Shown in pieces: positions 1 through 6,348 of a DNA stretch of 7,743 bases. The position numbers and the translations under genes are program-made. How positions within the stretch are numbered: position 1 is the first letter of the stretch; the number at the start of each line of letters is the position of its first letter. The notes under the pieces were generated by a model, which was not told the origin of the DNA, did not search any database, and worked only from the letters and a program-made list of their open reading frames with translations. This DNA is from UBA8828 sp046315175. Lineage in GTDB: Bacteria > Verrucomicrobiota > Verrucomicrobiia > Opitutales > UBA953. The stretch spans positions 1 through 7,743 of the forward strand of contig JBKDBK010000038.1 in NCBI GenBank assembly GCA_046315175.1, given 5' to 3'.

Positions 1-147
1 GACCGCGAGCACGGCGAGTGGTACGGCTACCTCGACCGCGCCGGCAAACCCACCTCCGAGCTCAAGGGCAACATGTGGAAGGGTCCCTTCCACATGCCCC
101 GCCAGAAGTACGTCTGCTGGCAGCTCCTCGAGGGCCGCTACGAGTAG
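1..147 (+). CDS. N-acylglucosamine 2-epimerase (AGE/RnBP family), C-terminal part only
   Basis: Frame 1 is open from the window edge to a TAG at 145-147 and encodes 48 residues, so the start and most of the gene lie outside. The segment DREHGEWYGYLDRAGKP followed by WKGPFHMPRQ matches the C-terminal signature of AGE-family (alpha/alpha)6-barrel epimerases. The FHMPR form of the His/Arg motif points to N-acylglucosamine 2-epimerase rather than cellobiose 2-epimerase, which usually has a YHN-x-R form here. The family interconverts ManNAc and GlcNAc in the cytoplasm. That is the step needed after the lyase encoded at 4033-4947, so it completes the pathway in this locus. The gene is convergent with the six-gene minus-strand cluster and so is transcribed separately. 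Family assignment is firm; exact substrate is inferred from the neighbours. Confidence 0.85.
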   Translation, partial: DREHGEWYGYLDRAGKPTSELKGNMWKGPFHMPRQKYVCWQLLEGRYE

Positions 148-174
148 GGACGACGGATCTCCCCCGCCCCATTC

Positions 175-260
175 CCTGCCTCGGGTAAGGAGGATGCTAC
201 GCATCCTCCGGGCGAAACACCATCAACCTGCCTCGGGTAGCGCCGTTGCGCCGCAACGGC
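175..260. repeat. Two hairpins, each behind the same 13-bp direct repeat
   Basis: CCTGCCTCGGGTA occurs at 175-187 and again at 227-239, 52 bp apart. The first copy is followed by a perfect 9-bp stem (GGAGGATGC, loop TAC, GCATCCTCC; 189-209). The second is followed by a 7-bp stem (GCCGTTG, loop CGCCG, CAACGGC; 242-260), which extends to about 10 pairs with one bulge (239-264). The leader is identical while the two stems share no sequence, as expected for a hairpin-type intergenic repeat rather than a simple duplication. The element sits between convergent genes, just past the epimerase stop. Neither stem is followed by a T-run, so these are not classical intrinsic terminators, although they could protect or define transcript 3' ends from both sides. 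Confidence 0.6.
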
Positions 261-329
261 CGCTCACCCCAACTAGGACGCTTTCTCCGAAACCATATCT
301 TTCTCCCATCCGATGCTTATCCTCCGGCT

Positions 330-404
330 CCTTCGTGCCCTTCACCTCCTTCGCATCCCACTTCTCCACTCTCCTGTCCTCCGCCCCCTCCGCCCCCTCC
401 GCAA
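330..404. repeat. Degenerate 9-nt-period pyrimidine array (consensus CCTYCGNNN)
   Basis: On the plus strand, copies CCTTCGTGC, CCTTCACCT and CCTTCGCAT start at 330, 339 and 348. A second phase, CCTCCGCCC, CCTCCGCCC and CCTCCGCAA, starts at 378, 387 and 396. The region ends 11 bp from the stop codon of the acetylesterase gene on the minus strand, so it lies in the 3' flank of that gene. Its transcript would be purine-rich, with GGAGGGGGC-type units. A related 18-bp block recurs at 2073-2090, behind the sialidase gene. No ORF or RNA gene is evident in 148-415 apart from this array and the two hairpins. Confidence 0.55.
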
Positions 405-415
405 CCCTTCTCTGC

Positions 416-1933
416 TTACCTCACCTCCAGCTCGAACGTCGACGCCGGCAGCCCCTCCGCGTTGACCACGTTCGCCTGCGACCAAGGCACCCAGCCATAT
501 CGCACCATGGTCGGCGAGGGCCCCGGCGACCTGATGACCAGGGTTTCCCCGCGGATCTCCGCCTCGGCGGGCGCGAAAGCGCCGTCGGCCCCAGCGACCT
601 CGACCTCGCGCACGGCCTGGCCATCCCGCGTGCGCAGGCCCTTGGCATGCGCGAATCTCACCGTGACGGTCGCGCCGGATGCGCTTGCGGCCAACGGCAG
701 GGGGCCGCTCGGCACGACCTGGCGTTGGCCATAGACATGATGGAGCGCCCAGCGGGCGAGCCGCTCGCCGACCGTCCGCTTGTCCCGCGGGTGCACGTCG
801 TTCTGCGCGCCGACATCGGAGGACACCGCCATGCCCGAGTGCGGGATCTCGCCCAGCAGCCGGCGCTGGTTGTCGCGGAAGAGCGGCCACTGCTGGGACT
901 TGTAGCCCTTGGTGTCAATCGACGACAGCTGCACCCAGAGGAAGGGCAGGTCGGGCCGGCTCCACTGCGCGCGCCAGTCCGCCACCATCAGCTTCATCAA
1001 TCCCGGATACTCCCTCGCAAAGGGTTCCGACAGCGAGTTGCTCTCTCCCTGGTACCACAGGACGCCCCTCACGGGCATCCAGGTGGCCTGCCCCGGCCCC
1101 GCCGCCCAGGCGAAGCCCGGTTTGTAAAAGTGCTCGATGCCGCGTCCGTCCCTCGGTTCCTGGGCCTTGCCAAAATGCTCCCGGGCCCGCTGGCGCACCC
1201 AATCATCAATCGCCGGATTTCTCTCCCAATCCCCCCTCAGCTTGGCCGCGAAGGCCGGCTCCCCCGCCAGCGCCTCCGGCCGGATGAATGTCTCGATCGG
1301 CGCGCCGCCAATCGACCAGTTGATCATGCCGAGCGGCACCTTCGCGCCGGCTTGCACCCGTTGCGCGAACCACCAGCCCACCGCGCTGAACGGGGGCGCC
1401 GACTTGGCGTCGTTGACGGACCAGCTTCCCTTGAAGAAGCGGGCCGGGGTCAGCTCCGCCAGCTGCTCGGGGGTCAGGGCCCGCTTGCTGTATTGCCCCG
1501 GAAAGGCGTGGTTGCGCAGCCGGATCAGGTTGTTCGGCGCCCGCAGCATCCTGGCCGCCTCGGGCGCCGAGGCCTCCAGCCGCAGCGGCCACTCAATGTT
1601 CGACTGTCCCGCGCACACCCAGATGTCGCCGATGAGGATGTTCCTCGCCCTCGCCTCGCCCGACGTTCCGGTTGCGACCAGATCGAGCGGGACCGCCGAG
1701 GCCGCCCGCGCCCGCAGCCTCACCTCCCAGGCGCCGTCCGGGCCCGCCGTGGCCCGTCCCTGGTCCGGACCGAGCCTCGCGCTCACCGTCTCTCCCGGTT
1801 GCGCCCTGCCGCGGATGACAATCGGCTGGTCGCGCTGCAGGACCATGTTGTCGCCGATCAAGGGGTCGAAGGTCGCCGCCTCCGCCACGCCAACCGATAC
1901 CAGGCCGAGGACAAGCAAGCGCAGCGGATTCAT
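416..1933 (-). CDS. Exported sialate O-acetylesterase (SASA family, PF03629 type)
   Basis: The 505-residue product should remove O-acetyl groups from sialic acids so that sialidase and lyase can act on them. The ATG at 1933 gives a textbook signal peptide (MNPLRLLVLGLVSVGVAEA, then ATFDPL). An in-frame ATG at 1957 would add eight residues and is possible. The mature N-terminus has the IGDNMVLQRDQP segment and a beta-rich domain (about 20-100) typical of this family. The catalytic domain shows CAGQSNIEWP with the predicted nucleophile Ser111, WSIGGAPIETF (206-216), GVLWYQGESN (290-299) and DVHPRDK with Asp379/His381. Length is normal for the family. It is the last gene of the minus-strand series, 217 bp beyond the sialidase, so it may be read through or have its own promoter; I see no convincing promoter. 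The substrate is inferred from family and context; related enzymes also include acetylxylan esterases. Confidence 0.9.
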   Translation of the reverse strand: MNPLRLLVLGLVSVGVAEAATFDPLIGDNMVLQRDQPIVIRGRAQPGETVSARLGPDQGRATAGPDGAWEVRLRARAASAVPLDLVATGTSGEARARNILIGDIWVCAGQSNIEWPLRLEASAPEAARMLRAPNNLIRLRNHAFPGQYSKRALTPEQLAELTPARFFKGSWSVNDAKSAPPFSAVGWWFAQRVQAGAKVPLGMINWSIGGAPIETFIRPEALAGEPAFAAKLRGDWERNPAIDDWVRQRAREHFGKAQEPRDGRGIEHFYKPGFAWAAGPGQATWMPVRGVLWYQGESNSLSEPFAREYPGLMKLMVADWRAQWSRPDLPFLWVQLSSIDTKGYKSQQWPLFRDNQRRLLGEIPHSGMAVSSDVGAQNDVHPRDKRTVGERLARWALHHVYGQRQVVPSGPLPLAASASGATVTVRFAHAKGLRTRDGQAVREVEVAGADGAFAPAEAEIRGETLVIRSPGPSPTMVRYGWVPWSQANVVNAEGLPASTFELEVR

Positions 1934-2072
1934 GGGGCCTACCCCAACCCTAGCCATCGAACGTGCTCCGACAAGGCTGCTTCCGACACCGAAGGAAGGA
2001 AGCGATCAGGCCATCAGGTTAGCGGCAGGCCCTGCGGCCTCCTCGCCTCTCACCCGCGTCTCCTCTCTCTAA

Positions 2073-2091
2073 TCCTCCGCCCCCTCCGCCA
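2073..2091. repeat. Second copy of the CCTCCGCCC 9-nt repeat block
   Basis: TCCTCCGCCCCCTCCGCC (2073-2090) is identical over 18 bases to 377-394 and shows the same 9-nt period. It lies 60 bp past the sialidase stop codon, in the 217-bp spacer (1934-2150) before the acetylesterase. On the sense strand of the gene cluster it would read as a G-rich, possibly G-quadruplex-prone, segment. The rest of the spacer is pyrimidine-rich, with a loose CCTGTGCC repetition near 2117-2147, and holds no evident gene. Confidence 0.5.
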
Positions 2092-2150
2092 CCTGTTTCC
2101 CAGCCTCTACCCGTGGCCCTGTGCCGGCGAGCCCCTGTGCCCCTGCCCAA

Positions 2151-3254
2151 TCATTCCCCCTTCTCCAGCCAGGCCAGGTCGACCGTCAGGTGGCGGATCT
2201 CGGTGTTGCTGTTGGGTTCGTAAATCACCGCGATGCGCCCGTCCTTTAGCCGCGCCATCGAGCTGTAGGCGAAGGGCCCCGGCACCAGCAGCCGGGAATG
2301 GGCCCAGGTCTTGCCGCCGTCGAGCGACATCCGGAGCGTGCCGTTGGTCCGCTTCGGGCCCGCCGGGTTGAGGAACAAGGTCACGTGCCGCCCCTTGTCC
2401 TCGAACGAGATCAGCGAGCCCTGGCAGACCGGCTCGGGCAAGGTCTTGTCCTCGATCGCCTGCGTCCAGGTCTCGCCCCCGTCCGAGGACCAGGCCGCCT
2501 TTCGGCCTCCCGTTCCCCTCCACTGGCGCGAGTTAAGGTAAAGCCCCCCATCCGAGGTCTCGGAAACCTGCACCTCGTTCAGCTGCATGCCCGCCTGGGG
2601 CACATTGGCTCCCCGCTTCCACGTCCGGCCGGCGTCGTCCGAGTAAGCCACCCAGTTGACAAAGCTGCCCTTCGGGCCCTGGGAGTTGAACGGGATGACC
2701 AGGCGCCCGGCCTTGGCCCCCTTCGAGATCTGGACGCCGATGCCGGGGCCGGAAGCCGTCGTCGTGGCGATGTCCGGCTTGAGCGCCGCCGTCACATCCA
2801 CCGGCTTCGACCACGAGCGGCCGTCGTTGTTCGACGTGATGTAGGCGATCTTGGTCGGGCCCGACGGGCCCGGCGTCAGCCCGCCGAACTCCTTCATCCC
2901 AGCCGGGAACACCTGGTAAAAGAGGAAGACCCGCCCCGACTTGGCGTCCTGCACCAGGCAGGGATTGTTGATGCAGTCCTTCCCGAGCTCGAGGGCGATG
3001 TCGGACTTGCTCCACGTCCTTCCCCCGTCGGTCGACAGCCGCACGAGCAGGTCGTTGCTCGCCTGGTCCGTGGGCGCGTCGCGCCCCTCGGCGACCGCGA
3101 TGAGGGTTCCCCTTGCCGTGTGCAAGAGGGCGGGGATGCGGATGCTCGGGTGCGCACTCGTCTCCCTGGCCTTGAACACCACCGAGGACTCGGAGGGTGC
3201 GGCGCCCACGCAGGCGGCCAGGGAGAGGGTGAGAAGGGGAAGCAGGCGCGTCAT
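2151..3254 (-). CDS. nanH: Exported exo-alpha-sialidase (neuraminidase, GH33-like), probable lipoprotein
   Basis: The 367-residue enzyme hydrolyses terminal alpha-linked sialic acid from glycoconjugates. The N-terminus has a hydrophobic stretch ending in L-A-A-C (12-15), a good lipobox, so membrane anchoring through Cys15 is likely. The core is a six-bladed sialidase propeller. An RIP motif (39-41) supplies the first catalytic Arg, and five Asp-box repeats lie at about 74-81, 141-148, 205-212, 256-263 and 310-317 (the second has Asn for Asp). Predicted catalytic residues are Arg39, Asp63, Glu227, Arg243, Arg302 and Tyr330; their spacing closely follows that of Micromonospora viridifaciens sialidase as I recall it. 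There is no extra carbohydrate-binding domain, so this is a compact single-domain form. The ATG at 3254 has no recognisable Shine-Dalgarno sequence. The gene follows the SGNH esterase by 48 bp and is probably co-transcribed with it. Function is well supported; linkage preference is unknown. Confidence 0.93.
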   Translation of the reverse strand: MTRLLPLLTLSLAACVGAAPSESSVVFKARETSAHPSIRIPALLHTARGTLIAVAEGRDAPTDQASNDLLVRLSTDGGRTWSKSDIALELGKDCINNPCLVQDAKSGRVFLFYQVFPAGMKEFGGLTPGPSGPTKIAYITSNNDGRSWSKPVDVTAALKPDIATTTASGPGIGVQISKGAKAGRLVIPFNSQGPKGSFVNWVAYSDDAGRTWKRGANVPQAGMQLNEVQVSETSDGGLYLNSRQWRGTGGRKAAWSSDGGETWTQAIEDKTLPEPVCQGSLISFEDKGRHVTLFLNPAGPKRTNGTLRMSLDGGKTWAHSRLLVPGPFAYSSMARLKDGRIAVIYEPNSNTEIRHLTVDLAWLEKGE

Positions 3255-3302
3255 GGCGGGTAGGAGAGACCTAGTCAGCCGCGGCGCCCGTCGGGTTCCG
3301 CC

Positions 3303-4031
3303 TCAGCGCCCACCCTGGGCTGGCGCAGATAACTTACCAGTGAAGGACCGGGGGTCGTGGAGCCCGACCGCCTTCAGGATGCGGATCGCCATCTCCTGGT
3401 GCCCGAGGGCGTTCGGATGGATGTCGTCATTCATCATGGCGCGGATCGCCTTGGGGTCGCGGTTCCAGTCCCCGAAATGGTCCACAAGGATCAACCGCTC
3501 CTCGCGCGCGACCTTGGCCGCCGCCTCCATGTAGGCCCCGAGCCTGGCCACGACCTTCTCGCGGGGCGACCCCGGGACGGCGGGGTTGACCCGCATCATC
3601 ACGGGGATGCCGCCCTGGGCGCGCACCGCCGCGACGAGGGCGCGGAGGTTCGACCCGTAGCCCGCGAGGTCCGGGCCCTTCACGCAGTCGTTCATCCCGA
3701 ACATCACGAAGACCACGTCCGGCTTGAACCGCAGCACCCGCCACTCCAGGTCGGGCATCAGCTCCGCCGTGGTGTCGCCGCTGATGCCGGTGTTGACAAC
3801 GATGTCGCGCGGGCGCCGCGCCTCGAAGCGGACCCGCTCGGCGAAGATCTCCGCGAACCCGCGCCAGCCCTTGGTGTGCAACGCGCCGTGCGTGATGCTG
3901 TCGCCCGTGAACAGCCATGTCACCGGCTCCTTGGCGGCCATCCGGGCCCGCAGCTTGGCGAGGTCGGGCGACTCCTGCGCCCCGAGCGTCGCGGCGCCGG
4001 CGCAGAGCAGGGCGAGGAGCGCTCGGGCCAT
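3303..4031 (-). CDS. Exported SGNH/GDSL-type esterase, candidate second sialic acid O-acetylesterase
   Basis: The 242-residue product begins with a signal peptide (MARALLALLCAGAATLGA, likely cleavage before Gln19). It then shows all four SGNH blocks: GDSI with nucleophile Ser45, the NTGISGDT segment with Gly82/Gly85, GMND with Asn114, and NDDIHPN with Asp202 and His205. These enzymes deacylate carbohydrates or lipids in the periplasm or outside the cell. Its place between nanA and nanH argues for removal of acetyl groups from sialylated glycans, overlapping in role with the unrelated SASA-family enzyme at 416-1933. The start is well fixed: the ATG at 4031 lies one base beyond the nanA stop (TGA-G-ATG) with GGAAGGAC (4036-4043) just upstream, so the two genes are very likely translationally coupled. 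Acyl group and exact substrate cannot be read from the sequence; a rhamnogalacturonan or xylan acetylesterase role is the alternative. Confidence 0.88.
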   Translation of the reverse strand: MARALLALLCAGAATLGAQESPDLAKLRARMAAKEPVTWLFTGDSITHGALHTKGWRGFAEIFAERVRFEARRPRDIVVNTGISGDTTAELMPDLEWRVLRFKPDVVFVMFGMNDCVKGPDLAGYGSNLRALVAAVRAQGGIPVMMRVNPAVPGSPREKVVARLGAYMEAAAKVAREERLILVDHFGDWNRDPKAIRAMMNDDIHPNALGHQEMAIRILKAVGLHDPRSFTGKLSAPAQGGR

Positions 4032-4032
4032 C

Positions 4033-4947
4033 TCAGTCCTTCCAGCCGAAGTAGCCGATGGCCTCGAGCTCGCCGAGCATCGCCTTGACCGCCGCCGCGT
4101 CGGGGTTGGCGTTGGGCAGCCGCGCGGGCCCCACCGGCACCCCGAGGTGGCGCATCAGGGCCTTGGCCGACCCCATGTAGCCGCGCTTGGCCACGACCTG
4201 CACCAGCTGGACCGAGCGGAACTGCTCGGCGCGCGCCGCGGCGAGGTCGCCGGCGGCGAACGCCTTGGCCAGGCGCTGGTAGACGCCCGGGGCGAAGTTG
4301 AACGTGCTGCCCACCGCCCCCTTGGCGCCGAGGGCGAGCGCCGCGAGGTAGAACTCGTCGCAGCCCCAGGGCAGGTCGAACTTCCCCCCGCCCGCGCGCA
4401 GCGCCAGCTGGAACGCCATCAGGTCGGGGTTCGTGTACTTGATCCCGACCAGGTTGGGGATCGCGGCGGGAGCGGTGTTGAGGAACTCCTCCATCGAGAA
4501 GCTCACGCCCGTCAGCACCGGGATGTCGTAGTAGTAGAAGGGCAGGGCGGGCGCGGCGCCCGCGACCTTGGCGCAGCAGGCGACGAGGTCGGCGAGGCTG
4601 CGCGGCTTGAAGTACGAGGGGGCGAGCATCGAGACCGCGGCGGCGCCGACCTGCTGGGCGTGCGCGGCGAGCTCCGCGGCGTCGGAGAGGTTGTTCGACC
4701 CCACGTGCGCGATGACGCGCATCGGCGTGCCCTTGGCGACGGCCATCCAGCGCTCGGCCAGCGCCCGGCGCTCGGCGGTCGACACCGAGTGGCTCTCCCC
4801 CGTGCTCCCGCCGATGAACACCTGGGTGACGCCCCGGGCGAGCAGGTGGTCGCGCTGCTTCTCCACCCCCGCCAGGCTGAGCGAGCCGTCCTCGGCGAAG
4901 GGGGTGTGGGTGGCGGCGCAGATGCCGTGGATGGAGAAGGCGTTCAT
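4033..4947 (-). CDS. nanA: N-acetylneuraminate lyase (DapA/NAL superfamily)
   Basis: The 304-residue enzyme is a cytoplasmic class I aldolase that cleaves N-acetylneuraminate to ManNAc and pyruvate. The conserved GGSTGES segment (46-52) binds the pyruvate carboxylate. YYYDIPVLTGV (138-148) carries the catalytic Tyr140, and GIKYTN (168-173) carries the Schiff-base Lys170. The GIK-[YF]-TN and YY-x-IPxLTGV forms are those of sialic acid lyases rather than dihydrodipicolinate synthase. The ATG at 4947 gives a standard family N-terminus (MNAFSIHGICAATHTPF). An upstream TTG at 5007 would add 20 unlike residues and overlap the transporter gene, so I reject it. The gene starts 14 bp after the transporter stop and ends one base before the SGNH esterase start, which places it in the middle of an operon. 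No Shine-Dalgarno sequence is visible before the chosen ATG, so translation may depend on coupling to the upstream gene. Confidence 0.93.
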   Translation of the reverse strand: MNAFSIHGICAATHTPFAEDGSLSLAGVEKQRDHLLARGVTQVFIGGSTGESHSVSTAERRALAERWMAVAKGTPMRVIAHVGSNNLSDAAELAAHAQQVGAAAVSMLAPSYFKPRSLADLVACCAKVAGAAPALPFYYYDIPVLTGVSFSMEEFLNTAPAAIPNLVGIKYTNPDLMAFQLALRAGGGKFDLPWGCDEFYLAALALGAKGAVGSTFNFAPGVYQRLAKAFAAGDLAAARAEQFRSVQLVQVVAKRGYMGSAKALMRHLGVPVGPARLPNANPDAAAVKAMLGELEAIGYFGWKD

Positions 4948-4961
4948 GAGGTCGTTTGGGC

Positions 4962-6209
4962 TCAGGATTTGTCCGAACTTCCTGTGTTGATTTTGAGCAC
5001 GAGCCAAGCGGAAAGGCAGGCAATGCCCGCAAAGCAGCCGAAGATGAGGTCAAGCGGCACCTCGTGGTCCCGCAGCCAGCCGAAGCCGATGTCGGCCAGC
5101 CCCCCGCACGAGATGCTCGCGAGGTTCATCAGGCCGTATCCCGTGGCCCGCTGGTCGGGTCGGGCGATCTGCGAAAGGATCGGCATGTTGTTGCTGTCAA
5201 AGAGGCCCCAGCCGATGCCGAAGAGCACGAGGAAGGCGATGGCCAGGGGTAGCGAGCCTAGGCCGACAACGATGCCGACCCCGAGCAGCGCCGGCACGAT
5301 GATTCCCATGCCCAGGGCGCTCACCTGCTGGCGCCCCCGCGGCGACTTGCGCATCCATCGGTCGGCCAGCCAGCCCCCGCCGATGGCGCTGAAGATGGCC
5401 GCTCCCTGCCACCAGACCACGGCGCTCACCCCGGCCAGGCCCTGGGTCAGCCCGAGATCCTTCTGCAGCACGCTCGGCATCCAGTCGCGCACCACCCACC
5501 CGGCCAGGGCCGGCAGGGTGAAGTAGAGCAGCAGCAGGCGGAAGTTGCGGTCGCCCAGCAGCTCCGTGGCCGCGCCCAGCGGGCGGGGGATGGGCGCCTC
5601 GGCGTTCCTCGGCGTGTCGCGCAGCATCCACCAAAGCGGCACCGCGTAAGCCATTCCGAGCAGGCCGAGCACCGAGAACGCCCAGCGCCAACCGAGTTCG
5701 GGGTCCTCCGCGACGTAGCCGCCCATGCTGCCCATCATCACGCCGATGTAGATGCCGATCTGGTGGGCGCCGACGGCCCGCGAGCGCGTCGCGCTCGAGT
5801 GATGGTCGGCGATGAGGGCCAGGGCCGCCGGGATGTAGAAGGCCTCGCTCAGCCCCATGATGGCCCGCGTGGCCACCAGCTGCTCATAGGTGGTCACATG
5901 ACCCGTGGCCCAGGTGTCGAGCGACCACACGAAGAGGCTCAGCGTGATCACCCGGCTTCGGCCGAAGCGGTCGGCCACATAACCCGCGATCGGGCTCGCG
6001 ATCGCGTACGTCCATTTGAACCAGGCGAGCACATGCCCCCACTTCGCCTGGCTGTCGATGCCCTCGACCGTCGACATGATCGACTTTTGCATCGTGGCGA
6101 CCAGCTGGCGGTCGAGATAGTTGAGCAGGGCGACGGGCACGAGCAGCGCGACCATCATCCAGGCGAGCCGAGGGGTGGAGGGTGTCGCGAGGGGGTTGGC
6201 GGGGTTCAT
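4962..6209 (-). CDS. MFS transporter, probable sialic acid importer
   Basis: The product (415 residues from ATG 6209) is a 12-helix major facilitator. The first helix ends in LLNYLDRQ (28-35), a feature of the anion:cation symporter/hexuronate-type MFS branch. The loop between helices 2 and 3 has the motif-A form GYVADRFGRSR (76-86), and a weaker second copy, GGGWLADRWMRKSPRGR (277-293), opens the C-terminal half. A long cytoplasmic loop near 197-222 separates the halves. It should bring free sialic acid across the inner membrane by cation-coupled symport, the role of the MFS NanT in Bacteroides-type loci. Membership in MFS is certain; the substrate is inferred from its place directly before nanA. 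An in-frame ATG at 6257 would add 16 mostly Pro/Arg/Ala residues. I prefer 6209 because it leaves a normal 15-residue tail before helix 1, but neither start has a good Shine-Dalgarno sequence. Confidence 0.88.
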   Translation of the reverse strand: MNPANPLATPSTPRLAWMMVALLVPVALLNYLDRQLVATMQKSIMSTVEGIDSQAKWGHVLAWFKWTYAIASPIAGYVADRFGRSRVITLSLFVWSLDTWATGHVTTYEQLVATRAIMGLSEAFYIPAALALIADHHSSATRSRAVGAHQIGIYIGVMMGSMGGYVAEDPELGWRWAFSVLGLLGMAYAVPLWWMLRDTPRNAEAPIPRPLGAATELLGDRNFRLLLLYFTLPALAGWVVRDWMPSVLQKDLGLTQGLAGVSAVVWWQGAAIFSAIGGGWLADRWMRKSPRGRQQVSALGMGIIVPALLGVGIVVGLGSLPLAIAFLVLFGIGWGLFDSNNMPILSQIARPDQRATGYGLMNLASISCGGLADIGFGWLRDHEVPLDLIFGCFAGIACLSAWLVLKINTGSSDKS

Positions 6210-6290
6210 CGGGGCTGGGGCGTGGGGTTTGCGCGGCGGACGGACCAACGCGCTCATCGCCCGTCTTGCCTACCGTCCGCTCCGCGTCGT

Positions 6291-6313
6291 TGCCAGCCTC
6301 ATGTCGGCTGGCA
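6291..6313. other. Perfect 8-bp hairpin between nanM and the transporter gene
   Basis: TGCCAGCC and GGCTGGCA flank a 7-nt loop (TCATGTC) in the spacer between the nanM stop and the transporter start. There is no T-run on either side, so it does not look like a terminator. In a minus-strand transcript it would fold upstream of the transporter start codon and could modulate read-through, mRNA stability or translation. The rest of the spacer shows nothing clear. Confidence 0.45.
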
Positions 6314-6348
6314 TCCGCGGCAGAACAGTTGACCAGCCGAGCCGGGCT

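Noticed and set aside
189..209. The 9-bp hairpin as an intrinsic terminator of the epimerase gene
   Set aside because: The stem is strong, but no T-run follows on either strand; it is listed as part of a repeat element instead.
330..404. CRISPR array
   Set aside because: The repeat unit is only 9 nt, is degenerate, and has no spacers of 25-40 nt between copies.
194..2371. A 725-codon plus-strand open frame, opposite the acetylesterase and running into the sialidase region
   Set aside because: It is an antisense shadow caused by high GC. The translation is Arg/Pro/Ala-rich without family motifs, while the minus strand encodes a clear SASA esterase and sialidase there.
4948..5007. TTG start at 5007 for the lyase, which would overlap the transporter gene by 46 bp
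   Set aside because: The extra 20 residues do not resemble any lyase N-terminus, and the ATG at 4947 gives the standard one.
3724..5526. A 600-codon plus-strand open frame spanning the SGNH esterase, nanA and transporter regions
   Set aside because: It crosses three well-supported minus-strand genes and has low-complexity composition with no recognisable domain.
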